DNA from: an uncultured Holophagaceae bacterium
Lineage (GTDB): Bacteria; Acidobacteriota; Holophagae; Holophagales; Holophagaceae
Assembly (NCBI GenBank): GCA_903913215.1
Contig: CAIWKE010000022.1
Span: 1-58,261 of the forward strand
Direction: 5' to 3'
DNA: 58,261 bases
The first letter of the stretch is position 1, and every line of letters begins with the position of its first letter. The translations under genes and the position numbers were made by a program. Of the stretch, positions 17,709 to 27,300 are shown piece after piece. The notes under the pieces were generated by a model. That model searched no databases. It had not been told where the DNA came from and saw nothing but the letters and a program-made list of their open reading frames with translations.

Positions 17709-18431
17709 TCAGGCGCAGGCGGCCTGGAGGAAGGCCAACAGCCTAGGGTTTTGCTGGAACAACACAGCGTCGACGAGGGCCCCCTTCAGGGCTTGGTGAG
17801 TGTGGACGGCTTCGAGGTGGTGGGCTTCCCGCAGGCTTCCCCCCATGACCAGGGGCAGGCCCGTGGCGGCCGTCAGTTCCAGGGCCGTCTTGAAGTCGGG
17901 TGGGGTCTGGACATCCTCCGGGAGGTCCACGAAGAGAAGGCGGCGGAAGCCGTATTCCTTGGCGCGCAGGGCCAGATCCAGGGCGCTGAGGCTGGTGGTG
18001 TCCACCCAACCAGAGCGTTGCACCCGGCCGCCGCGAGCGTCGATGGCGGCAGTCAGGAAGGACTGGAAGCGGGCCATGAGCTGCTCGGAGACCATGGGTG
18101 ACTTATGGAGGATGGTGCCCGCCACCAGCCAGGAGGCACCCAGGTCGATGAAGAACTGGGCCTGGTCTGAACTGCGGATGCCGCCAGCCACCTGGACGCA
18201 GACCTTCCGGTCCCTGGCTCGGCTACCCCGGAGGATCTGGGCGATGAGATCCCGGTTGTTCCCCTTGCCCATGGCCGCATCCACGTCCACCAAGGCCAGA
18301 CGTGTGGCGCCCTCGTCCACTAGGTGTGCAGCCAGGTCCAGTGGGGCTTCGAGGCAAACCTCGCACAGCCCTGCGGTGGAGACCACGCGGCCGTTCTGAA
18401 GGTTCAAGGTTGGGTAGATCTTCAAGCGCAC
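17709..18431 (-). CDS. HisA-like (beta/alpha)8 barrel protein with altered active site
   Basis: A 240-residue protein similar to HisA, the ProFAR isomerase of histidine synthesis. Matching blocks are NGRVV near the start, LVDEGATRLALVDVDAA, VQVAGGIRSSDQAQ, AGTILHKSP, AIDARGGRV and LPLVMGGSLRE. Two things argue against ordinary HisA. The first catalytic Asp of the opening strand (IPA-x-D-L in HisA) reads YPTLNLQNG here, an Asn. The late T-D-x-x-RDG block is replaced by VDLPEDVQ. No other his gene is near; it sits between rnc and the LRV gene. It may bind a phosphorylated ligand without isomerase activity. The GTG start lacks a clear ribosome site. Confidence 0.75.
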   Translation of the reverse strand: MRLKIYPTLNLQNGRVVSTAGLCEVCLEAPLDLAAHLVDEGATRLALVDVDAAMGKGNNRDLIAQILRGSRARDRKVCVQVAGGIRSSDQAQFFIDLGASWLVAGTILHKSPMVSEQLMARFQSFLTAAIDARGGRVQRSGWVDTTSLSALDLALRAKEYGFRRLLFVDLPEDVQTPPDFKTALELTAATGLPLVMGGSLREAHHLEAVHTHQALKGALVDAVLFQQNPRLLAFLQAACA

Positions 18432-18469
18432 ACCGTGAAATAAAGGCCAACAGGAGTGTAGCGCAAGGG

Positions 18470-19177
18470 TTACTTCTTTGTGCGAGTTCCGAGGAGGAGC
18501 AGCAGGCGCTTCGCGGCTTCGCTCTCAGCGCGCTTGCGGCTCAGGCCCTCGGCTTCGGCGGCCTGATCCCCCACGCTCACCTGCACTGTGAAGCGCGGGG
18601 CGTGGCCCGGACCCGCCTGGCCCACCTGGGCGTAGGCCGGGGCCGGCAGGCCCAGGCGCGCGGCGGTCTCCTGCAGGTGGGTCTTGGGATCTTGCTGGGT
18701 GAGGCCCTCGGGCACCGCGGCCTGGATGGTCTTCAGGAAGCGCTGCTCGACTAGGGCCTTCACGGTACCGGCGGCATCCAGGCCCGTAGCCTGGGCATCC
18801 AGGTAGATGGCGGCCAGCAGGGCTTCCAGGGCATCCGCCAGGGGCTTGGAACCCATGGGGGGGGCCTTGCGGGGATGGGTGGCGCTGAGGGCCTGGTCGA
18901 GGCTCAAGTCCAGGGCCCAGGCGTGGAGGGACTCTGTGCGGACCAGGAGGCCCCGCAGCTTGCTCATGGAGCCTTCCTGCCAGTCCGGGTGGGCCTCGAA
19001 GAGCACCTGGGCCACGGTGAAATTGAGCAGAGCATCCCCCAGGAACTCCAGGCGCTGGTTGTCGCGGCCCTTGGCGGCGGAGGCGTGGGTGAGGGCTTCC
19101 TGGAGCAGGGAGCGCTCCTGGAAGCGGTAGGCCAGCCGAACCTCCAGTGCGCCGAGGTGATCCTTGCTCTTCACCAC
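18470..19177 (-). CDS. rnc: Ribonuclease III
   Basis: A 235-residue double-strand-specific endoribonuclease that processes rRNA precursors and other structured RNAs. The catalytic signature is RLEFLGDALLNF (about residues 42-53) and the second acidic cluster is LADALEALLAAIYLDA. A C-terminal double-stranded RNA-binding domain begins near DPKTHLQETAARLGLPAPAY and ends with RKRAESEAAKRLLLLL. The start lies two bases after the kinase stop, so the kinase gene and rnc are cotranscribed. Confidence 0.95.
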   Translation of the reverse strand: MVKSKDHLGALEVRLAYRFQERSLLQEALTHASAAKGRDNQRLEFLGDALLNFTVAQVLFEAHPDWQEGSMSKLRGLLVRTESLHAWALDLSLDQALSATHPRKAPPMGSKPLADALEALLAAIYLDAQATGLDAAGTVKALVEQRFLKTIQAAVPEGLTQQDPKTHLQETAARLGLPAPAYAQVGQAGPGHAPRFTVQVSVGDQAAEAEGLSRKRAESEAAKRLLLLLGTRTKK

Positions 19178-19179
19178 GC

Positions 19180-20814
19180 TCAGTCCGCCCAGTCGGGGGG
19201 GAGCTTCTGGTTCAGCCGGGCGTTGTTGTAGGCCGACCGGAAGCGGGCGTTCTGGCTCATCTGGTTGAGGAGATTCAAGCGTCGGGCCTCGCGCAGCTCC
19301 TGGTGGAACTCGACCATGCGGCGCTGGTTGTAGAGCAGCCAGGCCAACCAGGCATGCGCGTTGGCGTTGTAGGGGTCGGCCTTGATGGCCTGGCGGAAGC
19401 CCACGAGGGCCTTGTCGGGCTGGGTCTCAGAGATCTGAATGGCCTCACTCAGAGACACGAGGCCGAGGTTGGTGCGCTCGTGGGTTTCCAGCTGCTCGAG
19501 CTTCTCGGGCGTGTATTTCTCTGGCTGATCGATGACCCGGGGTTCGGGCCCATTCTTGACCCTGGGTGGCGGCTCCGGCTGGACCGCAGGCTTCCCGGCG
19601 GGGAGCTGGACTGGATTCGACGGAATGGCGCCCTGGGGTGGGCTCGCCTGGCCCTTTGGGGCCGTGGGGCTGGCCTGGGGGGCGGGGGAACCGGCGACGG
19701 GCTTAGTTTCGGCGGGGATCGGGTCCGTGGCCGCAGGAACCGTTGGGGCGTTGGTGCCCCGACCCTTGAGCAGCCACCAGGAGGTGCCCCCCACGCCCAC
19801 CAGGAGCAGGGCGGCCAAGCCCAGCCAGAGACCCTTGCCCCCACCCTTACTGCTGCTCTGGGCACGGGCGGCCGGGGCCAGGGCGGGCGGCGCGGGCTGG
19901 AGGGTGATGGCTGAAGTGGGGATGGCGACGGGGGCTGCCGCCGTGGGGGCCGAGGCCTGCAGCTGGGTGGTGGCCTGTTCGACCTGACCCATGAAGGTGG
20001 GATCCTTGGCGGCGCGCAGGGCCTTGGCCAGGTCCTCGGCAGTCTGGTAACGCTCGTCGGGGTTCTTGCAGAGGGCCCGCTCCAGCACGGCGCGGATGGT
20101 GGGGCTGATGCCCGCCAGTTTTTCGGTCTCGATGGGCTCAGGGGGCTCGTTCACGATCTTGTAGAGCACCGTGGGCGTGGTGTCCCCGGCGAAGGGTTTC
20201 CGGCCACTGAGGGCCTCGTAGAGCATCACGCCCACAGCAAAGAGGTCACTGCGGGGGTCGGGCTTGCCCGTGCGGATGTATTCGGGGGCCATGTAGCTCA
20301 CGGTGCCCATGACCATGCCCGTGGCGGTCATATCCGAGTTGCTGATCTTGGCCACCCCGAAGTCCATGACTTTGGCGTGGAGCCTCTTGCCGTCGCGCTG
20401 GACCCGCACGTTGGTGGGCTTGATGTCGCGGTGGACGATCTGCTGCCGGTGGGCGAAGCCGAGGCCATCGCAGACCTGGGCCAGGAGTTCCAGGGCCTCG
20501 GAGCGGGTGAGGGACTGGTCCCGGAGCAGCTCGTCCAGGTCATGCCCCTTGACGAACTCCATGGCGATATAGAGGACGCCCTGGTCCTCACCGAATTCAT
20601 AGATGGTGACCAGGTTGGGGTGGTTCAAGACGCCGGCGGCGCGGGCCTCCCGGGCGAACCGCTCCTTGGCATCCCCCCCCTGGGCCGCGGAGGGCAGGAT
20701 GGTCTTGATGGCCACCTCGCGACCGATGGAGGGATCCACGCCGAGGTAGACCTCCCCCATGGCGCCGTTACCCAGGACCCGCTTGATTTCAAATTTCCCA
20801 AGCTTTGTGAACAT
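19180..20814 (-). CDS. PASTA-less membrane Ser/Thr protein kinase with C-terminal TPR-like region
   Basis: Hanks-type kinase of 544 residues. Gly-rich loop GNGAMGEVYLG, catalytic lysine in VAIKTI (about residue 36), HRDIKPTNV with the catalytic Asp (about 130), DFGVAKI, and MAPEYI in the P+1 region make it likely active. A Pro/Ala-rich linker surrounds one membrane helix (GLWLGLAALLLVGVGGTSWW, about residues 327-348). The C-terminal outside part has SLSEAIQISETQPDKALVGF and NANAHAWLAWLLYNQRR, a TPR-like pair. The start at 20814 has AGAGGG five bases upstream. Divergent from the DUF4388 gene, with which it may share signalling. Confidence 0.9.
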   Translation of the reverse strand: MFTKLGKFEIKRVLGNGAMGEVYLGVDPSIGREVAIKTILPSAAQGGDAKERFAREARAAGVLNHPNLVTIYEFGEDQGVLYIAMEFVKGHDLDELLRDQSLTRSEALELLAQVCDGLGFAHRQQIVHRDIKPTNVRVQRDGKRLHAKVMDFGVAKISNSDMTATGMVMGTVSYMAPEYIRTGKPDPRSDLFAVGVMLYEALSGRKPFAGDTTPTVLYKIVNEPPEPIETEKLAGISPTIRAVLERALCKNPDERYQTAEDLAKALRAAKDPTFMGQVEQATTQLQASAPTAAAPVAIPTSAITLQPAPPALAPAARAQSSSKGGGKGLWLGLAALLLVGVGGTSWWLLKGRGTNAPTVPAATDPIPAETKPVAGSPAPQASPTAPKGQASPPQGAIPSNPVQLPAGKPAVQPEPPPRVKNGPEPRVIDQPEKYTPEKLEQLETHERTNLGLVSLSEAIQISETQPDKALVGFRQAIKADPYNANAHAWLAWLLYNQRRMVEFHQELREARRLNLLNQMSQNARFRSAYNNARLNQKLPPDWAD

Positions 20815-20971
20815 GGTGGCCCTCTCTGGGCGGCGGTAGGCGCAGGCAGACAGCATAAGTCCTCTTGGTCGCATGGCCAAGGACTGGGGATTTTTCGGCA
20901 CAACCTCCATGGTTTTCCGACTGGCGTCCTGAGCCAGACCATGCAAACTAGGAAGCACCCCCGGAGCCTAA

Positions 20972-22429
20972 GTGCCCGAAGTCCGTACCCGTCATTTCCT
21001 GCCGGCCCTCATGGGATCCCTTCACCAACAGAAGGCTGAGGGCGAACTGGTATTGGAACAGAATGACGGCACGCGGCGCCTCTACTGGGCTGGTGGGGAT
21101 CTGAAGTATTTGCGTAGCGATGCGGTGGGCGAGCAATTCGGGAACTTCCTCATCCGCCGGGGCGTGCTGGACATGGCCTCTCTCAAGGAGCTGCTGGCCG
21201 ACGGCGAGGGCGCCCGGGTGGGTGACCGCGTGGTGCAATGGGGCCTCATGACCCAGGAGGAGTGCGATAGCCGCCTCCACGAGCTGCTGGGCTCGGTGCT
21301 GCTGCATGCCATGGAGCACCCCATCCTCCGCATGACCTGGATCCCCGAGGCCCTGGGGGGCAACCTCAGTGGTGACCTCCAGTTCCGCCTGGACCACCGG
21401 AGACTGGTCTGGGACACCTTCCAGCAGGCCAAGGTGGATCGTGAGCTGGTGGCCATGTTCCACAGCGAGCCGGACTGGCGTTGGCGGGCCCAGCCCAACC
21501 TGCTGGAGTCCCTCAGTGACCTGCCTCTGACGCCCACCCTGGCCTACGCCCTCTCCCTGCTGAGCACGGAACAGCTGGGTTGCGACACCATCGAGTCCCT
21601 GACGGGCCTGCCCACGGAAGACGCGACCAAGCTGGTGGCCACCCTCTGGGCGCTGGGTGGTCTCAGCCTGGTGAGCGGTGCCCTGCCCCTGGTGCCCAAG
21701 GAGGAGCCGCCACCGGTGGTGCCCCCCGAGCCAGAGCCAGACCCTGAGCCGATTACCTTGGCGCAGGAAGACCTGATGCCGACCCCGCCCAGCCCCTTCC
21801 ACCCCGATGCGCTGGAACTGGACCTGTCCGGTCAGATGCCCCTGTCCCTGAACACGCCACCGCCCCTGCAGATGGCTGTGCCGATGCCCATGTCCGCCTC
21901 GACCCCCAGGTCCATCCCGGACCCCACGTCCACTCCGACCCCTGCGCCCCTGCCCCTGCTGCCTGACGAAGATGACCTGCCCTCGCCCACGGAGCGGGCC
22001 CGCCGCCTGGTTGTGAAGGCCAAGTCCTACATGATGCAGGACCGCACCAGTGAGGGCATCCGGGCCCTGGAGCAGGCCATCAAGCTGGACGGCGATTCGC
22101 CCGGTGCCTATGAACCCTGGCTGCTGCTGGGCCGCCTGCGTCTGACCAATCCGGCCTGGTCCACCCGGGCCATCGAGGCCCTGCAGGTGGCCTCGCGTCT
22201 GAATCCGCGGGCCGCTGAGCCTTGGGCCCTCATGGGCGAGCTCTACCGCCGCAAGGGCTTCCAGGCCAACGCCCAGGGCTGCTTCCGCCGCGCTTTGGAG
22301 CTGGACCCCTCCGTGGCCGTGCCCGCCGGCTGGTCCGCCCCCGAAAGTCCCGCCGGAAGCCCGACACGGGATCCCCAGAGCAGCCTTATGGGCAAGTTGC
22401 GGGGGATGTTTGGGCGGGAGAAGGACTGA
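20972..22429 (+). CDS. DUF4388 domain protein with C-terminal TPRs
   Basis: A 485-residue cytoplasmic protein. The N-terminal ~200 residues (FLPALMGSLHQQKAEGELVL, LYWAGGDLKYLRS, LGSVLLHAMEHP) match the DUF4388/PATAN-like domain common in delta-proteobacterial and acidobacterial signalling proteins. A Pro-rich linker (about 245-335) leads to C-terminal TPR units (SEGIRALEQAIKLDGDSPGA, AIEALQVASRLNPRAAEPW, GCFRRALELDPSV). The GTG at 20972 has CGGAG five bases upstream. DUF4388 proteins are often regulatory partners of kinases; the divergent kinase gene supports that, but no direct proof is visible. Confidence 0.75.
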   Translation: MPEVRTRHFLPALMGSLHQQKAEGELVLEQNDGTRRLYWAGGDLKYLRSDAVGEQFGNFLIRRGVLDMASLKELLADGEGARVGDRVVQWGLMTQEECDSRLHELLGSVLLHAMEHPILRMTWIPEALGGNLSGDLQFRLDHRRLVWDTFQQAKVDRELVAMFHSEPDWRWRAQPNLLESLSDLPLTPTLAYALSLLSTEQLGCDTIESLTGLPTEDATKLVATLWALGGLSLVSGALPLVPKEEPPPVVPPEPEPDPEPITLAQEDLMPTPPSPFHPDALELDLSGQMPLSLNTPPPLQMAVPMPMSASTPRSIPDPTSTPTPAPLPLLPDEDDLPSPTERARRLVVKAKSYMMQDRTSEGIRALEQAIKLDGDSPGAYEPWLLLGRLRLTNPAWSTRAIEALQVASRLNPRAAEPWALMGELYRRKGFQANAQGCFRRALELDPSVAVPAGWSAPESPAGSPTRDPQSSLMGKLRGMFGREKD

Positions 22430-22494
22430 AGACGGCAGGCGCAACGGGTTTCTGGCACCATTCGTGACTAGGATGCCTGTTGGCCGGGGTGTGG

Positions 22495-23256
22495 ATGAAG
22501 ACTGACGTTTCAGTGGTTCTGGTGACCATTTGCAGAAAATCCCTGTACCGGGCCGTTCGATCTGTCTTCGGTCAGGACTTTGAAGGGACCATCCACCTTC
22601 TGGTCGGGGCGGATGTCGAGATGTTTGGAGACTTCAACGAAATCATGGGCGAGCTGCTGCCCGAGTGCCCACCGAACATCACGTTGACAGGCATCAGCCT
22701 GGGTTATTCAACGTCCAGCCGGCATGGCGGCGTCCACAGCTCCTGGTATGGAGGATCACTCCGCACGGCCCTGAGTTTTCTGTCCACGTCCGAACTGGTG
22801 GCCTACCTGGATGACGATGACTGGTACGAACCCCAGCACCTCCGTCTGCTCTGCGACGCCATCCAGAACAAGGACTGGGCCTTCAGCCTGTCCAACTACG
22901 CGGACCCCAACACCGATGCCATCCTCGGCGTAGATACCCTGGAGAGCCTAGGGCCCAACAAAGGGGTCTACAAGAATAGCTTTGGGGGCTTCGTCCGGCC
23001 CTCGGCGCTGATGGTCAACAAGATCAAGCTCTCCCACATCCTCCACCTCTGGTCCATCTCACCCTTCCCTTCGGGGGATGGTGAGGACCGCCTCGTGTTC
23101 AAGGAGCTGCTCAAGCACCGGAGATACGGCCAGACCGGGGTGCCCACGGTGAACTGCTCCCTGGATCCCGCTGATGGCCTGCACGCGCGGCGGATGGAAT
23201 CCCTGGCGGGTCAGAGCACCGATTCCGCACCGAAATTCCAGTCCCTGCGAAGGTGA
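22495..23256 (+). CDS. GT2-like glycosyltransferase (GT-A fold)
   Basis: A 253-residue protein that begins TDVSVVLVTICRKSLYRAVR, like family 2 glycosyltransferases. YLDDDDWYEPQHLRLL near residue 105 is the DXD-type metal and nucleotide-sugar site. The C-terminal block PFPSGDGEDRLVFKEL has the ED acid pair often seen before the acceptor site. The ATG at 22495 is preferred over a TTG at 22480. Donor and acceptor are unknown. It is the first gene of the sugar island and the only plus-strand gene in its first 7 kb. It ends convergently, 10 bases from the next stop. Confidence 0.75.
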   Translation: MKTDVSVVLVTICRKSLYRAVRSVFGQDFEGTIHLLVGADVEMFGDFNEIMGELLPECPPNITLTGISLGYSTSSRHGGVHSSWYGGSLRTALSFLSTSELVAYLDDDDWYEPQHLRLLCDAIQNKDWAFSLSNYADPNTDAILGVDTLESLGPNKGVYKNSFGGFVRPSALMVNKIKLSHILHLWSISPFPSGDGEDRLVFKELLKHRRYGQTGVPTVNCSLDPADGLHARRMESLAGQSTDSAPKFQSLRR

Positions 23257-23266
23257 CGGGCCGGCT

Positions 23267-24331
23267 TCAGTCCTCGGGTGTGATCTCCGCAGCCTTGGAC
23301 CCTCCGGGCCTGGCTGCCCAGGCGGCGGAGAAGCGCAAGCCCTGCGGGCCCCTCAATGGGCCAAGACTTTCCGGCGTGGGATGGACCCAACTCGATTGCT
23401 GGTAGGGGGCGAGGAGGGCCAGCAGGTCATCCTGTCCATCCACAAGGAGGAGGGTCGGCATGGCCTCCACCTGGACACAACCCAAAAAGGTACGGACGAG
23501 GCCCTCTACGTCAGCCCGCGAAGGCTGGCCCGGCTGAGGTGAAGCCACCAGGAGGGCCAGAGCGACGGGTTCCTCGGCACCATAGGTCGCCAGGTAGGTG
23601 CTCACCACATCTTTCCAGACCTCCTGATCCCACGCGGGCTCGAATAGAAAGGCTTGGGATCCGACCGGGGCGGCGGCCCGGGAAGTTGCGGGAGCAGTCG
23701 GCTGATCCGCCAGGCTGTCATAGCTCTTCTGAGTGGAGGCCCATTCCTGAAGGGCATAAACGGGTCCACCTCCGGAATAGGTGGCGCCCGTGTGGTGCGT
23801 GGGCATGAAGAAATGGCTGGGCAGGATGCTCAGGTTCCCGTACTTCAGGTCCATCCAGGTCTTGGTGAGGTGCAGGGGGCCGACCGAGACCCACGCTTCA
23901 CGATCGACGACCGTGGGCTTGGCCCGAATCCGCTCGATAAGGGCTGCCAGGAACTCGGTGCCGGGGATGGTGCCGAAATAGCCGGCCGCGATCAGCCCAG
24001 GCCTGATGAGCTCATTCTCCCAGCTGGCGAAGGCCTCGCACTCCAGGAGCCACTCGGGCAGGGGTCGGATGCATTCACTGTCGGCGTCCACCAGGATGCC
24101 GCCCTCCTCGTAGAGGATCTCCCACCGCATCATGTCGGCCACGCCATTCCATTCCCGCTTGGCCATGGCGAGCATGTGCAATTTGTTGATCCACTGCCGC
24201 GACTCCAGGTCATCGTTGCCCCAGAGCTTGATCTCCCAGTCGGGATGATGATCGACCCAGCTCTGGATGTAGCGGTTCGGGCGCTTGGACTCATCGCCGA
24301 CCCAGATGAGGTGGATGATCCTGGGAATCAT
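23267..24331 (-). CDS. OCH1/TcdA-like glycosyltransferase with extra C-terminal module
   Basis: A 354-residue protein. Residues 1-200 form a Gly_transf_sug (DXD) domain: MIPRIIHLIWVG at the start, WNGVADMMRWEILYEEGGIL and VDADSE (DXD, about residue 81-86). Residues ~222-342 form a second domain starting QAFLFEP, with EEPVALALL, PTLLLVDG and a short C-tail. The same module ends the neighbouring 24328-27591 protein. The start overlaps that gene's stop (ATGA at 24328-24331). Donor sugar unknown. Confidence 0.75.
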   Translation of the reverse strand: MIPRIIHLIWVGDESKRPNRYIQSWVDHHPDWEIKLWGNDDLESRQWINKLHMLAMAKREWNGVADMMRWEILYEEGGILVDADSECIRPLPEWLLECEAFASWENELIRPGLIAAGYFGTIPGTEFLAALIERIRAKPTVVDREAWVSVGPLHLTKTWMDLKYGNLSILPSHFFMPTHHTGATYSGGGPVYALQEWASTQKSYDSLADQPTAPATSRAAAPVGSQAFLFEPAWDQEVWKDVVSTYLATYGAEEPVALALLVASPQPGQPSRADVEGLVRTFLGCVQVEAMPTLLLVDGQDDLLALLAPYQQSSWVHPTPESLGPLRGPQGLRFSAAWAARPGGSKAAEITPED

Positions 24332-27300
24332 GAACGGGCCTCCTGCGCGGACGCGCGAAGGGCACGGGTGAACCGTGAGCCGGAAAGTCCGTCGAGGGCT
24401 GAGACCCCAGGATCGGCGGGGAGCCACTGCAGGTGATCGTAGCTTCGGATCAGTTCCGGGAGGTCTGTAGTGTTCTCGATCAGGACCACGGGCGGGAAGG
24501 CTTCCTGGTTGATTTTGGAGAGGAGCTCAAAGAGCACCTCCTGGACCGTCGTAGCCGGAACGGAAGTCCCAGAGTCGCCGCACAGCAAGAGGAGAAGCGC
24601 CACAGGCTCTTCGGGCCGGAAGGTTTCCAGGTAGGTCAGCAGGACTTCAATCCAGGCAGTGTGGCTCCCGTCTGGTTCGTACAGGAAGGCCTCACGGGTC
24701 TCGGCCGTCAAGGTGGTTCGAGCTGACGCCAGGGCCTTGCGGAAGAAAAGCCGGTAGTCCTCCTGCCGCACGGACCAGTCGAAGTGCTGAACGACAGACT
24801 CCCGGGCGCGTTCCCCCAGGCTGCGCCGCAGCGCAGGATCATCTCGAAGGGTGAGGATGGCTTTCTGGATGGCGGTCGCATCCCGGGGCACGATGAGCGC
24901 ACTGACCCCGTCCTGGAGGAACTCGGGCACGGTTCCGACATCCGTGGTCACGATGGCGCGGGCCATGGAAGCGGCTTCCATGAGGGAGTTGTTGTGGCCC
25001 TCGCTGGCCGAGGTGCACACGTAGACATCAATGCCTTCATAGAACCCGTGCATCTCGGCGAGGGTGAGCAGGCGGTCGCTATAGCCGCAGAACACCAGTT
25101 CAACGCCGGGCAGCTGACCAAGCGGGGCGATGAATTCCTCGAAGCCCTTCACGGCGGAAGCCCGGTTTCCGGCCCAGCCCAGACGAAGGCTTCCGACCTG
25201 TTCACTCGGAGGATTGATGGCGGTGAAGAGGGCTGTGTCGAGTCCGTGCGGCAACCACACCGCATCGGGCAGCCCGGACCGGAAGATCTCACGCAGGCGT
25301 TGGGAGACGACGTACATGCCGCCCTGGTACGTCTGCTTCAGGTGGGCGCAGAGCTTGGGCAAGTTGAGGCCGGCCCAGCTGACATGGGACCGGATCCCAG
25401 ACACCCATTTGACTGGGGTGTGGATCATGCCGGGGTCAGCCATGTGCCATTCCAGGGGATGGATGAGGTCGTAATCCTTTTCGTCCACGGGGTCGCCGTG
25501 GTAGGCGATGTCGATGTTAAATTCGTCTGCCAGACGGGCCTGGAGCGTGTGGGCATGGCGATCGAAAATCCAGTTCCGCACATCCGCGATGAAGAGGATT
25601 CTGGGTCGACCCACGGGAAGTCCCGGGGGATTGAGGGCCAACCACCTGGCCGCGTCCAGTCCTTCGGGTGTGCCCGGCCAATTAGCAAGCAGCTGGGTGC
25701 GTCCCTTCCGTGCGGCATCGTGGTCGCCAAGGGCCTCATTGGCACTCACTTGGCGGGCTAGTTCCAGAGGCGACGGCTCGCTCAAGGACTGGGGGGAAAC
25801 TTGAATGTGGCGCAGTGGGTCGGCGACGGTGAGTGGCCTGGCTGCCTGTTGCCGCAACCATTCTTCGAGGAAGAGGAGCAGCCAGAGGGTTGGGGTGGCG
25901 GCGCTCTCCAGGAGGGTCCGCATGGCCTCTGGCTGGAAGTAGGCATGGAGCGCGGACTCACTCCCCAGGAGCTTGTCCATGAGGGCTGCATAGGCCTTGC
26001 CGCCTGGCGCGAGCCACTGGGCCACTGGCATGGCAAAGCCCATCTTGGGCCGGTTCAGGAAGCTGTCGGGGAAGAAGCGCTTGGCCACCTGCTTGAGGAG
26101 CGCCTTTCGGTTCCAGGTTCCGTTTCCGGCCTTAACCATGGAGAAGTGGGACGGGATCTTCGCGGCCTCCTCGACCAGGCGGAGGTCCACAAAGGGGGTC
26201 CTCACCTCAAGGCCATGCATCATGCTGGTCGTATCAACTTTGCTGAGGATGTCAAAAGGCAAGTAGGTGTTGATGTCCATGTGCTGGACGCGATGGAGGT
26301 CCGATAGCCCGGAGGTTTCGGCCCACAGCCTTTCGAACAATTCCTGGCGCGGCTGGCAGGCGGCTTGAAACTCGGGACGCCAGAGGTCGTTGCGAACATC
26401 CCTGCCGGTGTATTGGATGTTCCGAATCCAGTCGTAGACATTGAAGGAGGGGGCCTGCATCCAGGCAGCCTGAGTCCCATAGCCCGCGAAGAGCTCATCG
26501 GCGCCATCGCCCGACAGCACCATGGGCACACTGGCCCGGGCGAGCTGGCAGACATGCCAGGTGGGGAGCGCTGAGCTATCCCCAAAGGGCTCCCCGAAGT
26601 GGCGGACGAGGTCGGGCAGCAAGTCCAGGGCCTGGATCCCCATTTCCCCGCGGGTGTGCAGGGTGCCGCAGGTTCGAGCCGCAAAAGCAGCATAGGTGGT
26701 CTCGTCGAATTCCTTCTCCTGGAACCCGATGCTGAAGGTGCGAACAGGATCTGGGAGGAGCCCGCTCATCTCGGCTACGACCAGGCTGGAATCCACGCCC
26801 CCCGACAGGAAGGCACCGAACGGAACGTCGGAGACCAGGTGGGCGTGGACGGATTCCTTCAGGGCAGCGGAAATCCGTTCCACCCACTCGCCCTCGGACA
26901 CTCCAGGGTCTGGATCGAAGCGAACCGACCAGTACCGCCGCGGGGACTCGACCCGGCCATCGAAGCCAACGCGCATCCGATGGGCGGGGGGCAGCTTGTG
27001 GATCTGCCGATAGGCACTGTGGGGGACGGGGATGTACTGCAGCCAGAGATACTGATCGATGCCCTGCAGGTTGAGTGCCCCGTTAAAGCCGGGGGTATGC
27101 ATCAGGGGCGCGATCTCTGAGCAGAAGGAAAACGCCTCGTCGGTCTCGCACCAGACCAGGGGCTTGATACCGAAGTGGTCACGGGCCAGGAACACGCAGC
27201 CTTCCCGATAGTCGGCGATGGCGAAGGCGAACATGCCGCGCAGGTGGTCCACGCAGCAATCACCCCATTCCTCCCAGGCGTGGATGACCACCTCGGTGTC

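Noticed and set aside
20948-22444. Long open frame antisense to the DUF4388 gene
   Set aside because: It mirrors the codon structure of the sense gene, is His/Gln/Gly-rich and low in complexity, and matches no family. The sense frame has DUF4388 and TPR motifs.
22453-22470. TGGCAC resembling a sigma-54 -24 box before the GT2 gene
   Set aside because: No TTGC at the required distance downstream, so the -12 box is missing.
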